DNA of 64,000 nt from assembly GCF_001652275.1 (NCBI RefSeq), contig NZ_LVZK01000001.1, positions 62,001 through 126,000 of the forward strand, given 5' to 3'. Source of the stretch: Peptidiphaga gingivicola. GTDB lineage: Bacteria > Actinomycetota > Actinomycetes > Actinomycetales > Actinomycetaceae. Below are positions 34,576 to 44,716 of this stretch, piece after piece. The notes beneath the pieces were generated by a model. The model was not told the origin of the DNA, ran no database searches, and saw only the letters and a program-made list of their open reading frames with translations. The translations under genes were made by a program, and so were the position numbers. The stretch's first letter is position 1. Every line of letters starts with the position of its first letter.

Positions 34576-37500
34576 CGTTCGGCTCAGCCTTCCCGCTCGG
34601 GCCGGCGCCGCGGTCGGAATCGGCATCGTCTGCAGGATCCTCGGGAGACGCTCCCGAGAGCGGCCTGTCGGCGGCCGTCCGCGAATGCCCTGAGCGGGGC
34701 TCGAGCGGGCTGGGAGCCGAAAGAGGATCGCCGGGCGCCGAAAGAAGATCGGGCGACGCGGATGACGAGAGCGGGCTCGGACCGGACAGCGGATCGACCT
34801 TGGGCAGCCGGTCCGTCGCGGACAACGGATCGACCTTCGGCAGCTGGTCGGTCGCCGACAGAGGATCGACCTTCGGCAACTGGTCGGTCGCGGGCAAACC
34901 GTCCCGGGCGTCAGAGGAGCCGACCTCGTTTGCCGGATTGCTCGACGCCGGATCGCTCAGAGAATCGGGCGCCGCATCGGCCGGGGAGTCGGGCAGTTTC
35001 GGGTCGCCTGGGAGGTTCGGCGTCAAGCTGTCCAGGGGGGCGCCGGGCGCCGCGTCGGCCGAAACTTCGGGGATCGGCACGTCGCCCAAGGGATCGGGGC
35101 TTTGCGCCGAGGGAGCCGCCGGAACCGAGGGGGACAAAACCGTTCCCGGCTCGCCGACCGTCGGAGGCTTGACCGCGGCCTCCTCAGGCTTGCCGTCCCC
35201 TTCGGGGATTGCGGGAGCCCCTTCGGGGACGGCTGCAGCCGAACTGTCCGCATTCGCGGGATCGGCAAAAGCCGAACCGCCGGCGTTTGCAGCCGCAGAC
35301 GGAGCGTCGGAACTGACAGGCGCAGACGGAGCGGGCGCGGCCGGGCTGGGCGCGGCCGGAGTGTCGGAATCGACGGGCGCGGCCGCATGCCTTCCCTTGA
35401 CAGGCTGAGGGGAGCGGATCTCGATCGGCGGTATCTCCGTGGCCGCCAAAAGCTCAGCCGGGACCTCGAAGACATGCCACCTTTCGCGCACGGGAGCCTT
35501 GACGACGTCGGCGAAGATCTCCTTGAGCTCGGACTCGAGCACGGTCTCCTTTTCCATGAGCCGCGAGGCCAGAATGTCGAGGATTCCCCGGTTTTGCGCC
35601 AGAATCGCCCAGGCCTCGCGGTGGGCGTTCTCGACGAGCCCGCGTGCCTCGACGTCGATCGCGCTGACCATTCCGTCCGAATGGACTTCTCCGCCGCCGC
35701 CCATGGTCCGCTCGAGGGGGTCGGCGTCTTCGGCCGCGAGACGGATGATCCCGACCTCGGCGCTCATGCCGTACTCGGTGACCATGCTTCGCGCTATGCT
35801 CGTGGCCTTCTGGATGTCGTTCGACGCGCCGGTGGTCGGATCGTGGAAGACGATCTCCTCGGCGACGCGCCCGCCCATGGCGTAAGTCAGCTGATCGAGC
35901 AGGTCGTTGCGGGAGACGGAGTAGCGGTCCTCGGTGGGCAGGACCATCGTGTAGCCGAGGGCGCGCCCGCGCGGCAGGATCGTCACCTTGGTCACCGGAT
36001 CGGCGTTGTGCAGAGCCGCCGCCGTCAGCGCGTGGCCAGCCTCGTGGTAGGCGGTCAACAGCTTGTCTTGGTCGTTCATCGGCCGCGAGCGCCGCTGCGG
36101 GCCGGCCATGACGCGGTCGATGGCCTCGTCGACGTCGGGCACGCCGATCGCCCGGCGCCCGAACCGGGCGGCCAGCAATGCGGCCTCGTTGAGGATGTTC
36201 TCCAGGTCCGCTCCCGTGTACCCGGGCGTGCGCCGGGCGACCATCGCCAGGTCGACGTCGGGTGCGAAAGGCTTGCCCTTGGCGTGAACCTTGAGGATGG
36301 CCTCGCGCCCCCTGAGGTCGGGGGCGTCCACGGAGATCTGGCGGTCGAATCGGCCGGGGCGCAGCAGAGCCGGGTCGAGCACGTCGGGCCGGTTCGTCGC
36401 CGCGATGAGGATGACGTTGGAGTGTGAGTCGAAGCCGTCGAGCTCGACGAGGAGCTGGTTGAGGGTCTGCTCGCGTTCGTCGTTGCCGCCGCCGATTCCC
36501 ACGCCGCGGCCGCGGCCCACGGCGTCGATCTCGTCGACGAAGACTATCGCCGGCGCATTTTCCTTCGCCTTGTTGAACAGGTCGCGAACGCGCGAGGCGC
36601 CCACGCCCACGAACATTTCGACGAATTCGGAGGCCGAGATCGAATAGAAGGGCACCCCGGCCTCGCCCGCCACGGCCCTGGCCAGGAGGGTCTTGCCCGT
36701 TCCTGGAGGCCCGTAAAGGAGGACTCCGCGGGGAATTTCCGCTCCGAGCGCGTGAAAGCGTTCGGGCGCGGTGAGAAACTCGGTGATCTCCCGCAGCTCG
36801 GCGACGGCCTCGTCCTCCCCGGCGACGTCGTTGAAGGTGACGTCGGGCTTGTCCGGGTCGAGCTGCTTGCGGTCCTTGATCCTGCCGAAGGCGCCCATCC
36901 CCGATTGCATCCGAGGCAAAAGGATCATGAAGGCCACGATGATGATGAGCATCGGAACGGCCATCGTCAGGATCGAAGACCAGATCGAGGCCTGCGGGAC
37001 GATCGAGTCGTATCCGAGCTTCGGCTTCGCCTGTTCGGTCAGCCTCGCAATTTGCTCGGCCTGCGGCTCGACGTAGGAAAATTGGACGCGCTTGCCGACG
37101 TCGTGGCTCTTTCCCTTCTCGTCGGTCGCCTTCGTCGGCTGCGAGAGCCACAGACGGACCTGCTGCGTCCCCTCGGTGATCTGCACCCGCTCGACCTGTT
37201 TGCCTTTGAGAAGCGAGATTCCCTCAGAAGTTTTGACGGCTGAGAAGTGCTCGCCGCCGAAGAAGAGCCACAGGCCCGAAGCGACGACGCCGACGAAGAA
37301 GAATGCGGTGAACATTCGACGCATGGACCGCTTCTTGCGATCCTTTGCGTCTTTGGGCGTTTCCTTTTGGCCGTTTTTGACGCCGTCGGCGCTCCCTCTC
37401 TCAGGGCGCGAGGCCCCCGCGCTGCGCCGTCGCGGCGCGTCCGCGTCGGTTCTCCCGCTTCCGCCGGTCGATTGCTCGGCGCGGCCGGGCTCGTCGCCGT

Positions 37501-37624
37501 TCGATTCGTCCGCCCGCTCTTCCGCGGATTCGGCTTCGATCTGCATCTTCTGCACGGCTGCCCTTCGGCTTCGGGGCGAAGGCGCGGGTGCGGGCACGCC
37601 TTCGTTGCGTTCTTCTTCGGTCAC
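34568..37624 (-). CDS. ftsH: ATP-dependent zinc metalloprotease FtsH with both ends extended
   Basis: The product has 1018 residues; the family is usually 640-800. Residues 1-100 are a charged extension. Membrane segments lie at about 105-122 and 216-236 around a periplasm-side domain. The AAA domain has Walker A GPPGTGKT (305-312), Walker B IVFVDEID (about 360) and the second region of homology [17 protein letters not shown]. The zinc site is HEAGH (527-531). After about 735 comes a 280-residue Pro/Ala/Ser tail with three copies of [12 protein letters not shown]-type repeats. Start: GTG at 37624 with GGAGG 5 bases upstream. It degrades membrane and regulatory proteins. In operon with hpt and folE. 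Confidence 0.95.
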   Translation of the reverse strand: MTEEERNEGVPAPAPSPRSRRAAVQKMQIEAESAEERADESNGDEPGRAEQSTGGSGRTDADAPRRRSAGASRPERGSADGVKNGQKETPKDAKDRKKRSMRRMFTAFFFVGVVASGLWLFFGGEHFSAVKTSEGISLLKGKQVERVQITEGTQQVRLWLSQPTKATDEKGKSHDVGKRVQFSYVEPQAEQIARLTEQAKPKLGYDSIVPQASIWSSILTMAVPMLIIIVAFMILLPRMQSGMGAFGRIKDRKQLDPDKPDVTFNDVAGEDEAVAELREITEFLTAPERFHALGAEIPRGVLLYGPPGTGKTLLARAVAGEAGVPFYSISASEFVEMFVGVGASRVRDLFNKAKENAPAIVFVDEIDAVGRGRGVGIGGGNDEREQTLNQLLVELDGFDSHSNVILIAATNRPDVLDPALLRPGRFDRQISVDAPDLRGREAILKVHAKGKPFAPDVDLAMVARRTPGYTGADLENILNEAALLAARFGRRAIGVPDVDEAIDRVMAGPQRRSRPMNDQDKLLTAYHEAGHALTAAALHNADPVTKVTILPRGRALGYTMVLPTEDRYSVSRNDLLDQLTYAMGGRVAEEIVFHDPTTGASNDIQKATSIARSMVTEYGMSAEVGIIRLAAEDADPLERTMGGGGEVHSDGMVSAIDVEARGLVENAHREAWAILAQNRGILDILASRLMEKETVLESELKEIFADVVKAPVRERWHVFEVPAELLAATEIPPIEIRSPQPVKGRHAAAPVDSDTPAAPSPAAPAPSAPVSSDAPSAAANAGGSAFADPANADSSAAAVPEGAPAIPEGDGKPEEAAVKPPTVGEPGTVLSPSVPAAPSAQSPDPLGDVPIPEVSADAAPGAPLDSLTPNLPGDPKLPDSPADAAPDSLSDPASSNPANEVGSSDARDGLPATDQLPKVDPLSATDQLPKVDPLSATDRLPKVDPLSGPSPLSSSASPDLLSAPGDPLSAPSPLEPRSGHSRTAADRPLSGASPEDPADDADSDRGAGPSGKAEPNDG

Positions 37625-37625
37625 A

Positions 37626-38165
37626 TTAGCCTCCATAAACGTGCGGCGCGAGCGTTCCCACGAAGGGGAGGTGGCGGTATCGCTCGGCATAGTCGAGTCC
37701 ATATCCCACAACGAACTCGTTCGGAATGTCAAAACCGACGTAGTCCACGTCGATCGCGACCTTGGCAGCCTCGGGCTTGCGCAGAGTGGTCGCTATGCGC
37801 ACCGATTCGGGGCCTCTGGAGAGCAAGTTGGATCTCAGCCAGGAAAGGGTGAGCCCCGAGTCGATGATGTCTTCGACGATGAGCACGTTGCGTCCCTGAA
37901 TGTCGGTGTCGAGGTCCTTGAGAATGCGGACGACGCCGGACGACTTCGTCCCCGAGCCGTAGGAGGAGACGGCCATCCAGTCCATTTCCAGCGGAATGCG
38001 GATCTTCCGCGAAAGGTCGGCCATTGTCATGACGGCCCCGCGCAGCACTCCGACGAGCAGGAGGTCTCTGCCTCGATACTCCTCGTCGATTTGCGCAGCG
38101 AGCTGCGCAAGACGCGCGTCTATCTGCTCTGCGGTCAGCAGGATCTTCTCAAGGTCCCCGCCCAT
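37626..38165 (-). CDS. hpt: Hypoxanthine phosphoribosyltransferase
   Basis: The product has 179 residues. The PRPP-binding motif is [17 protein letters not shown], preceded by the flexible-loop region AVSSYGSG and followed by [19 protein letters not shown]. It salvages hypoxanthine and guanine. ATG at 38165, with GGAAGC upstream and 1 base past the tilS stop; it is followed directly by ftsH, as is typical of Actinobacteria. Confidence 0.95.
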   Translation of the reverse strand: MGGDLEKILLTAEQIDARLAQLAAQIDEEYRGRDLLLVGVLRGAVMTMADLSRKIRIPLEMDWMAVSSYGSGTKSSGVVRILKDLDTDIQGRNVLIVEDIIDSGLTLSWLRSNLLSRGPESVRIATTLRKPEAAKVAIDVDYVGFDIPNEFVVGYGLDYAERYRHLPFVGTLAPHVYGG

Positions 38166-38166
38166 G

Positions 38167-39222
38167 TCAGCTGCTTCCACAGTTCTCCTCCCGATTCGCT
38201 GGAACTGCCCCATCGAATGTTATCCGACCTTCGTCGATTGTCACCCTCATTCCTGGAAGGTCGAGGCTCGACCTTCCGCGCCGCCGCGAAACGAGGGAAT
38301 CGAGGGTGGCGATGTGCCACGAAGTGAGTTCTCCGGGCCTGGCCCCTCCGTCGATGGCGCGGCGGCGAAGGATTCTGGTGCGAAGGGCCGGGGGCAGGCC
38401 GGCCAGTTCTCGCACGGACGGCTCGGCGCCGAGCTTCGCGTCGATCTCTTCGGCGAACCCGTCGAGCGCGCTGAGGTCCTCTCGGATCATCGCGGCCGTT
38501 CGCGCGAGCGCCTCCACCACGCCGGGGCCGAGAGAGTCCTCGAGCGCCGGCATGCAGCGATGCCTGACGGCGGCCCGGCGCAAAAGGGATCCGTCGGCGG
38601 CGCGCACCGGCGAATCGACGTCGTTCGTGGGGTCCTCGACCCATTCGACGCCCTCTGACGCCAGCGCCTGGCGAAGGTCGGCGCGGCGAAGCCCCAGAAA
38701 AGGTCTGACGAGCGGGACGTCGGGGGCCCCGGGGCACGCGCCGACAGCGGGCATGCCCGCGATTGAGCGGGGCCCGGAGCCGCGGCCCAAGCCCATCAGG
38801 ACTGTTTCGGCCTGATCGTCGGCGGTGTGACCGCATACGACCGCGGCCCGGCCGGGCATCGACCTGGCCGCTTCGGCCAAGGCGGCGTACCTGGCCGCGC
38901 GGGCGGCCGACTCGAGGCCGCCGCCGCCTTTCGATTCGACCCGCGCCACGCCGGCGGACTCAACGCCCATGGCTTCGAGCGCGCTGCGCACGCTCGCCGC
39001 CTCGTCGGCGGAACCCTCGCGCCATCCGTGGTCCACGGTGAGACTCGAGGCAACGATCCCCTCGCGCCGGCACACGAAAACCGCCGCCTGGGCGAGGGCC
39101 ATTGAGTCGGAGCCCCCGGAGACGGCCAGAAGCACGCTCGAACCGGCGCCCACGCCGGCGGCGCCGAACGCTTCCTCCACCGCGCGCCGCGTGCGGGCGA
39201 GAGCTGGATTCGGTCCTCCCAT
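38167..39222 (-). CDS. tilS: tRNA(Ile)-lysidine synthetase
   Basis: The product has 351 residues. The PP-loop is [11 protein letters not shown] (about 42-52), followed by VDHGWR and [14 protein letters not shown]. It adds lysine to the wobble C of tRNA-Ile(CAU). It is the short form without the long C-terminal domain. ATG at 39222 overlaps the stop of the upstream gene as TGATG. Confidence 0.93.
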   Translation of the reverse strand: MGGPNPALARTRRAVEEAFGAAGVGAGSSVLLAVSGGSDSMALAQAAVFVCRREGIVASSLTVDHGWREGSADEAASVRSALEAMGVESAGVARVESKGGGGLESAARAARYAALAEAARSMPGRAAVVCGHTADDQAETVLMGLGRGSGPRSIAGMPAVGACPGAPDVPLVRPFLGLRRADLRQALASEGVEWVEDPTNDVDSPVRAADGSLLRRAAVRHRCMPALEDSLGPGVVEALARTAAMIREDLSALDGFAEEIDAKLGAEPSVRELAGLPPALRTRILRRRAIDGGARPGELTSWHIATLDSLVSRRRGRSSLDLPGMRVTIDEGRITFDGAVPANREENCGSS

Positions 39223-40130
39223 CAGGCCCCGACGCGCTGAATCCACGCGCTGGGCGCGTCGATTTCCTCAGGGGTGGGAGCGTGGAGCGGACTCTCCCAC
39301 ACCTTGTTGAATCCGGCATGCCCGACGACGTCGACGACCGCGTCGACGAAGGCGGAGCCCCTGCGATACTGGGCCGCCTTGAGATCGAGGCCGAACGCCT
39401 TCGAAAGAGCGGACTTCAGCGGATTCTTAGCCGCCCGGCGCCGTTCCATCGAGGAGACGAGCCGCCGCTTGGACGGCATAAGCGAGAGGGGAACGGCGTT
39501 CATGACGAACTCCGCGTGGCCTTCGAGCAGGCTCATCATGGACATTGCCTCGGCGGCCGATCCGCTTTCGAAATCGACGTCGTCCTGCTCGAGCAGCGAA
39601 CGGAGGCGGGAGACGAGGTAGTCGACGATCCACGGCGCCGCCGCGAACTGCGCGGCGTGGGTCAGCTCGTGAACCGAAATCCAGAGGGAAAGGTCGCGCC
39701 GGTCGAGCGAGTATTTCGCGGCGAAGGCCGCCGCGTTCGGGGCGACGAGCAGAAGGCGCTTCGCCAAAGGGTCATACTGGCCGAGCACTCTTGCTGCGAG
39801 CACGCTGGCCCCGAGCGCCAACTCGGCGGACCCGAAGAAATCCGCAAGCTTTCCTGTCCCTGCCGCGAGCGCGGGCCCGAGGAGGCCGCCGGCAGAATCG
39901 GCGGCGGCCTTCGCCCACCCGGCTCTGTCGACGACGAATACCGGTATCTCCTGCGCAGCGGCCGCCGCCTCGGAAAGGCCGGTGACGTCGGCGACGATCT
40001 CAGGAGCGCGGCGAGCCTGCGAGTGCAGTTGGTCCACGACCGCGCGCGCCTGGGTCGCGGACACGGACGGACCCGCGCCGGAAAGCCAGCGAGCTACGGA
40101 GCGTGACATTTCGGGGTTGATCGTCGCCAT
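39222..40130 (-). CDS. Zinc-dependent metallopeptidase (F420-biosynthesis-associated family)
   Basis: The product has 302 residues. The zinc motif HELTHAAQF sits at about 153-161, and LLEGHAEFVMNAV supplies a downstream Glu ligand, as in the actinobacterial family named coenzyme F420 biosynthesis associated. No signal peptide. The substrate is unknown. ATG at 40130; coupled to tilS. Confidence 0.85.
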   Translation of the reverse strand: MATINPEMSRSVARWLSGAGPSVSATQARAVVDQLHSQARRAPEIVADVTGLSEAAAAAQEIPVFVVDRAGWAKAAADSAGGLLGPALAAGTGKLADFFGSAELALGASVLAARVLGQYDPLAKRLLLVAPNAAAFAAKYSLDRRDLSLWISVHELTHAAQFAAAPWIVDYLVSRLRSLLEQDDVDFESGSAAEAMSMMSLLEGHAEFVMNAVPLSLMPSKRRLVSSMERRRAAKNPLKSALSKAFGLDLKAAQYRRGSAFVDAVVDVVGHAGFNKVWESPLHAPTPEEIDAPSAWIQRVGA

Positions 40131-40213
40131 GGAGACAACCGTATCCCCCGCGATCGAGCAGGCGCCATCGCCGACCCCGCCTTTTCGCCGCCAGCGCAGC
40201 ATTCCGCCGAGCC

Positions 40214-41566
40214 TCAGGCCCCCGCCAGGGACACGACGAAGCCGTCGATCGCATGCCTGGCGGACGTGAACGAACCGTCGGGGATCCCGTCAATCAGAAT
40301 CGAGAACGTCAGCAGCCTGCCGTTCTTCGTTTCGAGGAAACCGGAAAGCGAGGCGGCATTGGACAGCGTTCCAGTCTTCGCGCGCACTTTGCCGGCCGCC
40401 GCGCTGCCGTGCATCCTGTCGTCCAGCGTGCCGTCGAGCGCGGAAACCGGGAAGCCCGACGCGATCGATTCGAGGGCGCAGCCGTAGCACGAGGCGACCT
40501 TCCCCACGATTTCGTTCAGCAGGGAGGCGCTCAGCCGGTTTTTCGGCGAAAGCCCCGAGTTGTCGTCGATGACGACGCCGGAGGCCTTCACCCCGATCTT
40601 CTTCAAATCGGCCAGCGTGGCTCGGCCGGCGCCCTCGAAGCTCGCCGGCTCGCCTGATTTGACCGCGATGAGGTGGCCCAGGATCTCCGCCGTCGTGTTG
40701 TCCGAATGCTTGAGCATGAAGTCGACGAGGTCGCGGACGGGGGCGGACTCCACGGAAGCCGCTTCCCGCGCCTGCTTCGGGGCCTGGCCGCGGGGGACGG
40801 AGCCTGAAACGGGAACCCCGCGGGCGGCCAGCTCCTTGGCGAAGGCCTGCCCCGCCTGGACGTCGGGATTCGCGGTGTAGGCCTTGCCGGAGTTGCGCGA
40901 TTGGTTGACGGCCAGGGGGCGCAGCTCCATGACGAAGGATGCGTTCCCGCCTGTGACGCTGGGGTTGCGCTGGGGCCCGGAAAAGAGCGAGGAATCGACG
41001 ACCACCTCGGTGACTCCGGCTTTGCGGGCGGCGTCGGCGGCCTTGTCGGCGAGCTCGCCGATTCCCGCCCTTCCGTTGACGGCCGCGGGGTTCGCTCCCC
41101 CGGCGCCGAGGAGCGCGTCGCCCCCGCCGACCAGGTAGAGCCTCTTGCCCTCGATCTTCGCCGTCGTCTTCAGCGTTGTCTCGGGCCCCAGAACCCGCAG
41201 GGCGACGGCCGCCGTCACGATTTTCATGTTCGACGCCGGCGCCCGGGGCGTGTCGGGCTCCAGCTGGGCGATCGTCTTGCCGCTGGCGGCGTCGGCCACC
41301 ACGACGGAGACGTGTCCGTGCGCTTCGGGAGAGGCGGCGAGCGAGCCCAGCGCAGACGTGACCGCCGCGTTGTCTACCTTGGCGTCCTCCTTCCACGTCG
41401 GGAGCGCCTCAGGGGCGGAAGCGGAGGAAACGCTGGGATAGGGAAGCGCTTCGCTCTCTGTGGGCCGCGTGGTGAGAAAGCCCGGGGTAACATCGTATGC
41501 ATCGGCAACGACGTAGCCGCCGAGGGCCACAGCCAGAGCCGTCGCGAGGACCGTCATCCGTTTCAC
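40214..41566 (-). CDS. dacB: D-alanyl-D-alanine carboxypeptidase, PBP4/S13 family
   Basis: The product has about 450 residues with an N-terminal membrane anchor. Active-site motifs are SNMK (Ser in PASNMKIV), SDN in KHSDNTTAE and KTG in AKTGTLS. It trims peptidoglycan stem peptides outside the cell. Start: GTG at 41566 or ATG at 41557; neither has a clear Shine-Dalgarno, and a leaderless start is possible. Divergent from ppa. Confidence 0.92.
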   Translation of the reverse strand: MKRMTVLATALAVALGGYVVADAYDVTPGFLTTRPTESEALPYPSVSSASAPEALPTWKEDAKVDNAAVTSALGSLAASPEAHGHVSVVVADAASGKTIAQLEPDTPRAPASNMKIVTAAVALRVLGPETTLKTTAKIEGKRLYLVGGGDALLGAGGANPAAVNGRAGIGELADKAADAARKAGVTEVVVDSSLFSGPQRNPSVTGGNASFVMELRPLAVNQSRNSGKAYTANPDVQAGQAFAKELAARGVPVSGSVPRGQAPKQAREAASVESAPVRDLVDFMLKHSDNTTAEILGHLIAVKSGEPASFEGAGRATLADLKKIGVKASGVVIDDNSGLSPKNRLSASLLNEIVGKVASCYGCALESIASGFPVSALDGTLDDRMHGSAAAGKVRAKTGTLSNAASLSGFLETKNGRLLTFSILIDGIPDGSFTSARHAIDGFVVSLAGA

Positions 41567-41629
41567 TATGCAAGTTTCGCATGGTCCGGCGGCCATCGCA
41601 CGCCGGGCGACCGACGAAGGAGTGCGCAC

Positions 41630-42133
41630 ATGATGGAATTCGATGTCACCATCGAGATCCCCAAGGGCAACCGCAACAAGTACGAACTCGACCACCACAC
41701 CGGCCGCATTCGCCTCGATCGCATGCTTTTCACCTCGACGCGCTACCCGGACGACTACGGATTCATCGACGACACCCTCGGCGAGGACGGAGACCCCCTC
41801 GACGCCCTCGTGCTCCTTGACGAGCCGACTTTTCCGGGGTGCGTCATACGCTGCCGCGCGCTGGGCATGTTCCGAATGCGCGACGAGAAGGGCGGAGACG
41901 ACAAGGTCCTGTGCGTTCCCGCGGGCGACCAGCGCGCCTCCTGGCGCACGGAGATCGACGACGTCTCCGAGTTCCACCGCCTGGAAATTCAGCATTTCTT
42001 CGAGGTGTACAAGGACCTCGAACCCGGAAAGTCGGTCGAGGGCGCGCATTGGGTCGGCCGCGAAGAGGCCGAGGCGGAAATCAAGGCGTCCTTCCAACGC
42101 GCCCTCGACGAGCACTACTACGACCACTGCTGA
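41630..42133 (+). CDS. ppa: Inorganic pyrophosphatase
   Basis: The product has 167 residues. It is family I, with the metal-binding set [24 protein letters not shown] and [15 protein letters not shown]. It hydrolyses pyrophosphate. GAAGGAG lies 7 bases before the ATG at 41630; a second ATG follows directly. Confidence 0.96.
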   Translation: MMEFDVTIEIPKGNRNKYELDHHTGRIRLDRMLFTSTRYPDDYGFIDDTLGEDGDPLDALVLLDEPTFPGCVIRCRALGMFRMRDEKGGDDKVLCVPAGDQRASWRTEIDDVSEFHRLEIQHFFEVYKDLEPGKSVEGAHWVGREEAEAEIKASFQRALDEHYYDHC

Positions 42134-42146
42134 GACTTGGCGAGGC

Positions 42147-42185
42147 GGCGGCATGCCGACCGCCGCTGAAGCGCGGCATGCCGCC
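42147..42185. terminator. Hairpin between convergent ppa and MFS genes
   Basis: GGCGGCATGCC (42147-42157) pairs with GGCATGCCGCC (42175-42185), an 11-bp perfect stem with a 17-base loop. No T-run follows, so it is a likely but not proven bidirectional terminator. Confidence 0.5.
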
Positions 42186-42208
42186 GAGGGGAAGCGCGAG
42201 GCGCGCGA

Positions 42209-43402
42209 CTAGGCCAAATCCACCGGCTCCCGGAGCGATCGCGGGAGCCGCGCGACGGCGGCGATCCCGAGGCCTGCGAGCACCGTGGCGGCGACGGCCA
42301 TCGCCGCGGCGAACCCTGCACGTTGGACGGCGAATCCGGTCAGGAGCGGACCGCCCGCCAGTCCGCCGGCGTAGGCGAGATTGTAGAGGGCGAAGGACCC
42401 GCCCAGCGTGGGCGGGACGGAACGGCTCCCCTGCTGGCTTATGAGCGTGGTCGAGGGCGTCAGGAGCAGCGCGGAGGACGCGCCGAGGAGGACCATGCCG
42501 GCGCTTGTCTGCCACATTTCGTCGGCTGCGCCGATCACCACGAGCGCCGTCGCGGCGGCGACCACGCCGCTTCCGACGAAGAGCCGAGGCGAAACCGCTG
42601 CGACGAAGCGCCCAACGATCGGATTGGCTGTGATCGAGGCGAGCACCGCAAGCCCGAAGAGCAGCCCGACGGTCAGCGAACTGGCTTTCAGGTGCACCGG
42701 CAGCACCGGCTCGACCCCGGAGAGCACGGCCGCGCCGACGACGACGGCGAGCACGATCGAGAAGGACCCCGGCACCCTCAGCACGGCGAGGGGGCCTGCG
42801 ACGTCGTCGGTGACCCGGGGCGATCCTTTCACCAGTATGATCCGCATGGCGCCGTCGACGACGGCCACGGCGGCGGCGAACAAAAAGGGGGACGCGGTGC
42901 CGAAATGCTCAACGAGGAGCCCTGCCAGCGGCGGGCCGACGAGCACGCCGAGGGTGATCGTCGACAGCGCGACGCCCATTGACTGGCCGCGCTTTTCCAT
43001 CGGCGTGGTCGCAGCGATGAGGCAGAGTGCGGCCACCCAGGACATGCCGCCCGCGATGCCCTGGGCAAGGCGGGCGACCATCAGCAGCCAGTAGGGGCCG
43101 CCGGTCGCGAAAAGCAGCGTCGCGGCGGCCAGGCCGCCCAGACCGATCAGCAGCGGAGTCCGAGGGCCGTGCCGGTCGACGACGCGGCCGGCGAACAAGG
43201 TGGCGACGATCATCGCCGCGGCGTAGGAGGCGAACAACACTCCCGTGGCAGCAGACCCCGCCCCGACTACTGCGGGAAGGCGCGGCAAAACCGGAACGGC
43301 CAAACCATGCACGAGCATGTCCGTGAACAGGGCGGCCGACGACACGACGAGCGCTCGCGCCGGCGTGGTTCCCCCGGTCGGGGGATCGTGTGGAACAGTC
43401 AT
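42209..43402 (-). CDS. MFS transporter (12 segments), TetR-linked
   Basis: The product has 397 residues. Motif A is GRVVDRHGPRTPL, and the second-half copy is GRFVAAVSPRLF. The fold is the DHA1-like drug exporter or sugar-efflux type. ATG at 43402; ribosome binding site weak. It lies 16 bases after the TetR gene on the same strand, so the two form an operon controlled by the palindrome at 44131-44162. Confidence 0.88.
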   Translation of the reverse strand: MTVPHDPPTGGTTPARALVVSSAALFTDMLVHGLAVPVLPRLPAVVGAGSAATGVLFASYAAAMIVATLFAGRVVDRHGPRTPLLIGLGGLAAATLLFATGGPYWLLMVARLAQGIAGGMSWVAALCLIAATTPMEKRGQSMGVALSTITLGVLVGPPLAGLLVEHFGTASPFLFAAAVAVVDGAMRIILVKGSPRVTDDVAGPLAVLRVPGSFSIVLAVVVGAAVLSGVEPVLPVHLKASSLTVGLLFGLAVLASITANPIVGRFVAAVSPRLFVGSGVVAAATALVVIGAADEMWQTSAGMVLLGASSALLLTPSTTLISQQGSRSVPPTLGGSFALYNLAYAGGLAGGPLLTGFAVQRAGFAAAMAVAATVLAGLGIAAVARLPRSLREPVDLA

Positions 43403-43418
43403 GAGAATCAAAGTCTTT

Positions 43419-44135
43419 CTAGGAGAGCAACCCCCTCACCAGAGCAGCGACCGCTGCGTCGAGGCCTTGGGGCTGCGGAAGGTCTTGTGGCCGGGTCACC
43501 GCCGTAACGGTGAACCCTTGCAGCAACACGAGCGTCAGACTCGCGATCTGATCGGGCGGCAACGCGCCCGCCGGGAGCGAGGCGGAGGCGAGCAATTCGG
43601 CGATTCGCGCGTGCCAACGGTCCAACCCCGAGCTTTTCTCAGGCCATCCAGAGGCTTTCTCGCCCCATTCGGGGGTCTTCTCGCCTAACGCAAAGTTTTC
43701 CTCGGCAGAGTCGGCGTCTTTCCCGCCTGCCCCGGGGGCTTGCTCGCCAGGATTCGAGGCCTTCGCGGGAATGCGTCCGAACCCTTGCGGCGCGACGAAC
43801 ACGGTCGTGTAGGCCAGCGCCCTGAACATCAGGTTTTCAGAGAGCAGCTGTATATACGCGGTGAACAGGCCGGACAACCACGACGCCGCCTCGACGTCGC
43901 CGTCCGACTCCGCGAAAAGCCGTTCGCCGTATTCGGACCACCCCCACGAGAGCGCTTCGCGCAGCAACGCGCGCTTGTCGCCGAAATGGTGGTGCAGCGC
44001 GCCGCGCGTCACCCCCGCACGCTCGGAGATCGCCTCGAACGTCGCCCCCCTCCACCCCTTTTCTTCGAAAACCATCAGCGCCGCCTTGCACAGCGACAGA
44101 CGCGTTCGCTTCGCGTCTTCAGCAGAACGTCTCAT
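43419..44135 (-). CDS. TetR/AcrR-family repressor of the MFS operon
   Basis: The product has 238 residues. The helix-turn-helix has FEEKGWRGATFEAISERAG and TRGALHHHFGDK, typical of AcrR/TtgR proteins. A repetitive insert (about 125-170, EKTPEWGEKASGWPEK) interrupts the ligand domain. The start codon at 44135 lies inside the operator palindrome, which implies autoregulation and possibly a leaderless or nearly leaderless message. Confidence 0.87.
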   Translation of the reverse strand: MRRSAEDAKRTRLSLCKAALMVFEEKGWRGATFEAISERAGVTRGALHHHFGDKRALLREALSWGWSEYGERLFAESDGDVEAASWLSGLFTAYIQLLSENLMFRALAYTTVFVAPQGFGRIPAKASNPGEQAPGAGGKDADSAEENFALGEKTPEWGEKASGWPEKSSGLDRWHARIAELLASASLPAGALPPDQIASLTLVLLQGFTVTAVTRPQDLPQPQGLDAAVAALVRGLLS

Positions 44136-44162
44136 ACATACAGGTTAACACGTATGTATGAG
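44131..44162. promoter_or_regulatory. AcrR-type palindromic operator at the tetR start
   Basis: CTCATACATAC (44131-44141) and GTATGTATGAG (44152-44162) are perfect 11-bp arms around 10 bases. The core CATACATA...TATGTATG is the same kind of sequence as the E. coli AcrR operator (TACATACA...TGTATGTA). It covers the tetR start codon. Confidence 0.8.
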
Positions 44163-44263
44163 GGGCGCACATATGCGGCAACCTGTTTTGAGAGTCAAAG
44201 GGCCACGGGCGTCAAAAGTCGTGGCCCTCTGGACGTCCCGTGCGCGACGAGACTCCCAGGCCT

Positions 44264-44413
44264 CTGCCGCCACGCGTCTGCGGGCGATGCTGCGAGAACG
44301 TCGGCCGCGATGGCCAGAAACAATCCGCCGCCAGGCGTCTGCGGGCGAGGCTCCCGCACGGCCATGGACCTGGAGAACCAGAGCTCCGCCGCCAGGCGTC
44401 TGCGGGCAAGGCC
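44264..44413. repeat. Three 28-bp CRISPR-like repeats at exact 61-bp spacing
   Basis: GCCGCCAGGCGTCTGCGGGC occurs exactly at 44327 and 44388, and with one change at 44266. Extended to 28 bases the copies are at 44264, 44325 and 44386. The 33-base intervals between them are unrelated to each other. Spacing of 28 plus 33 is that of type I-E CRISPR arrays, and on the minus strand each copy reads GCCCGCAGACGCCTGGCGGC, a damaged version of the CCCCGC-N4-GCGGGG core. No cas genes are visible. The rest of 44163-44450 holds no supported gene. Confidence 0.45.
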
Positions 44414-44450
44414 CATCTGCAGCAAGATCCCTTTCCAACAAGAATGATTT

Positions 44451-44481
44451 GCAAAAGGGGCGGGCCGTCGGCCCGCCCCTT
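44451..44481 (-). terminator. Intrinsic terminator downstream of the NlpC/P60 gene
   Basis: A perfect 12-bp stem (44455-44466 with 44470-44481, 3-base loop) is followed on the minus strand by TTTT inside and just past the stem base. It lies about 240 bases after the stop of the minus-strand NlpC/P60 gene. Confidence 0.65.
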
Positions 44482-44716
44482 CGCGCGTGCTTCGCCTCCG
44501 TTGGCCGCCTCCCGCGAGGCCCGGGCCATGAGCCCCCGGCCCGCCCTCGGCATTGAATGCCGTGCCCGGCGTCGCGAGCCTTCGACGGCGCCGCCACACG
44601 CCCGCCGACCGCGCGCCAACTATGCCCATACGCGCGGCCGGCGGCCGATCTCTCCCAAACGGCAACGGGACCGGACGTTCGCGGCCGACCGTTGATTTGC
44701 GCCGGCTGTCCGCCCG

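Noticed and set aside
35102-36427. Long plus-strand frame opposite ftsH
   Set aside because: Shadow of ftsH; no ribosome binding site and an Arg/Gly/Asp-biased translation.
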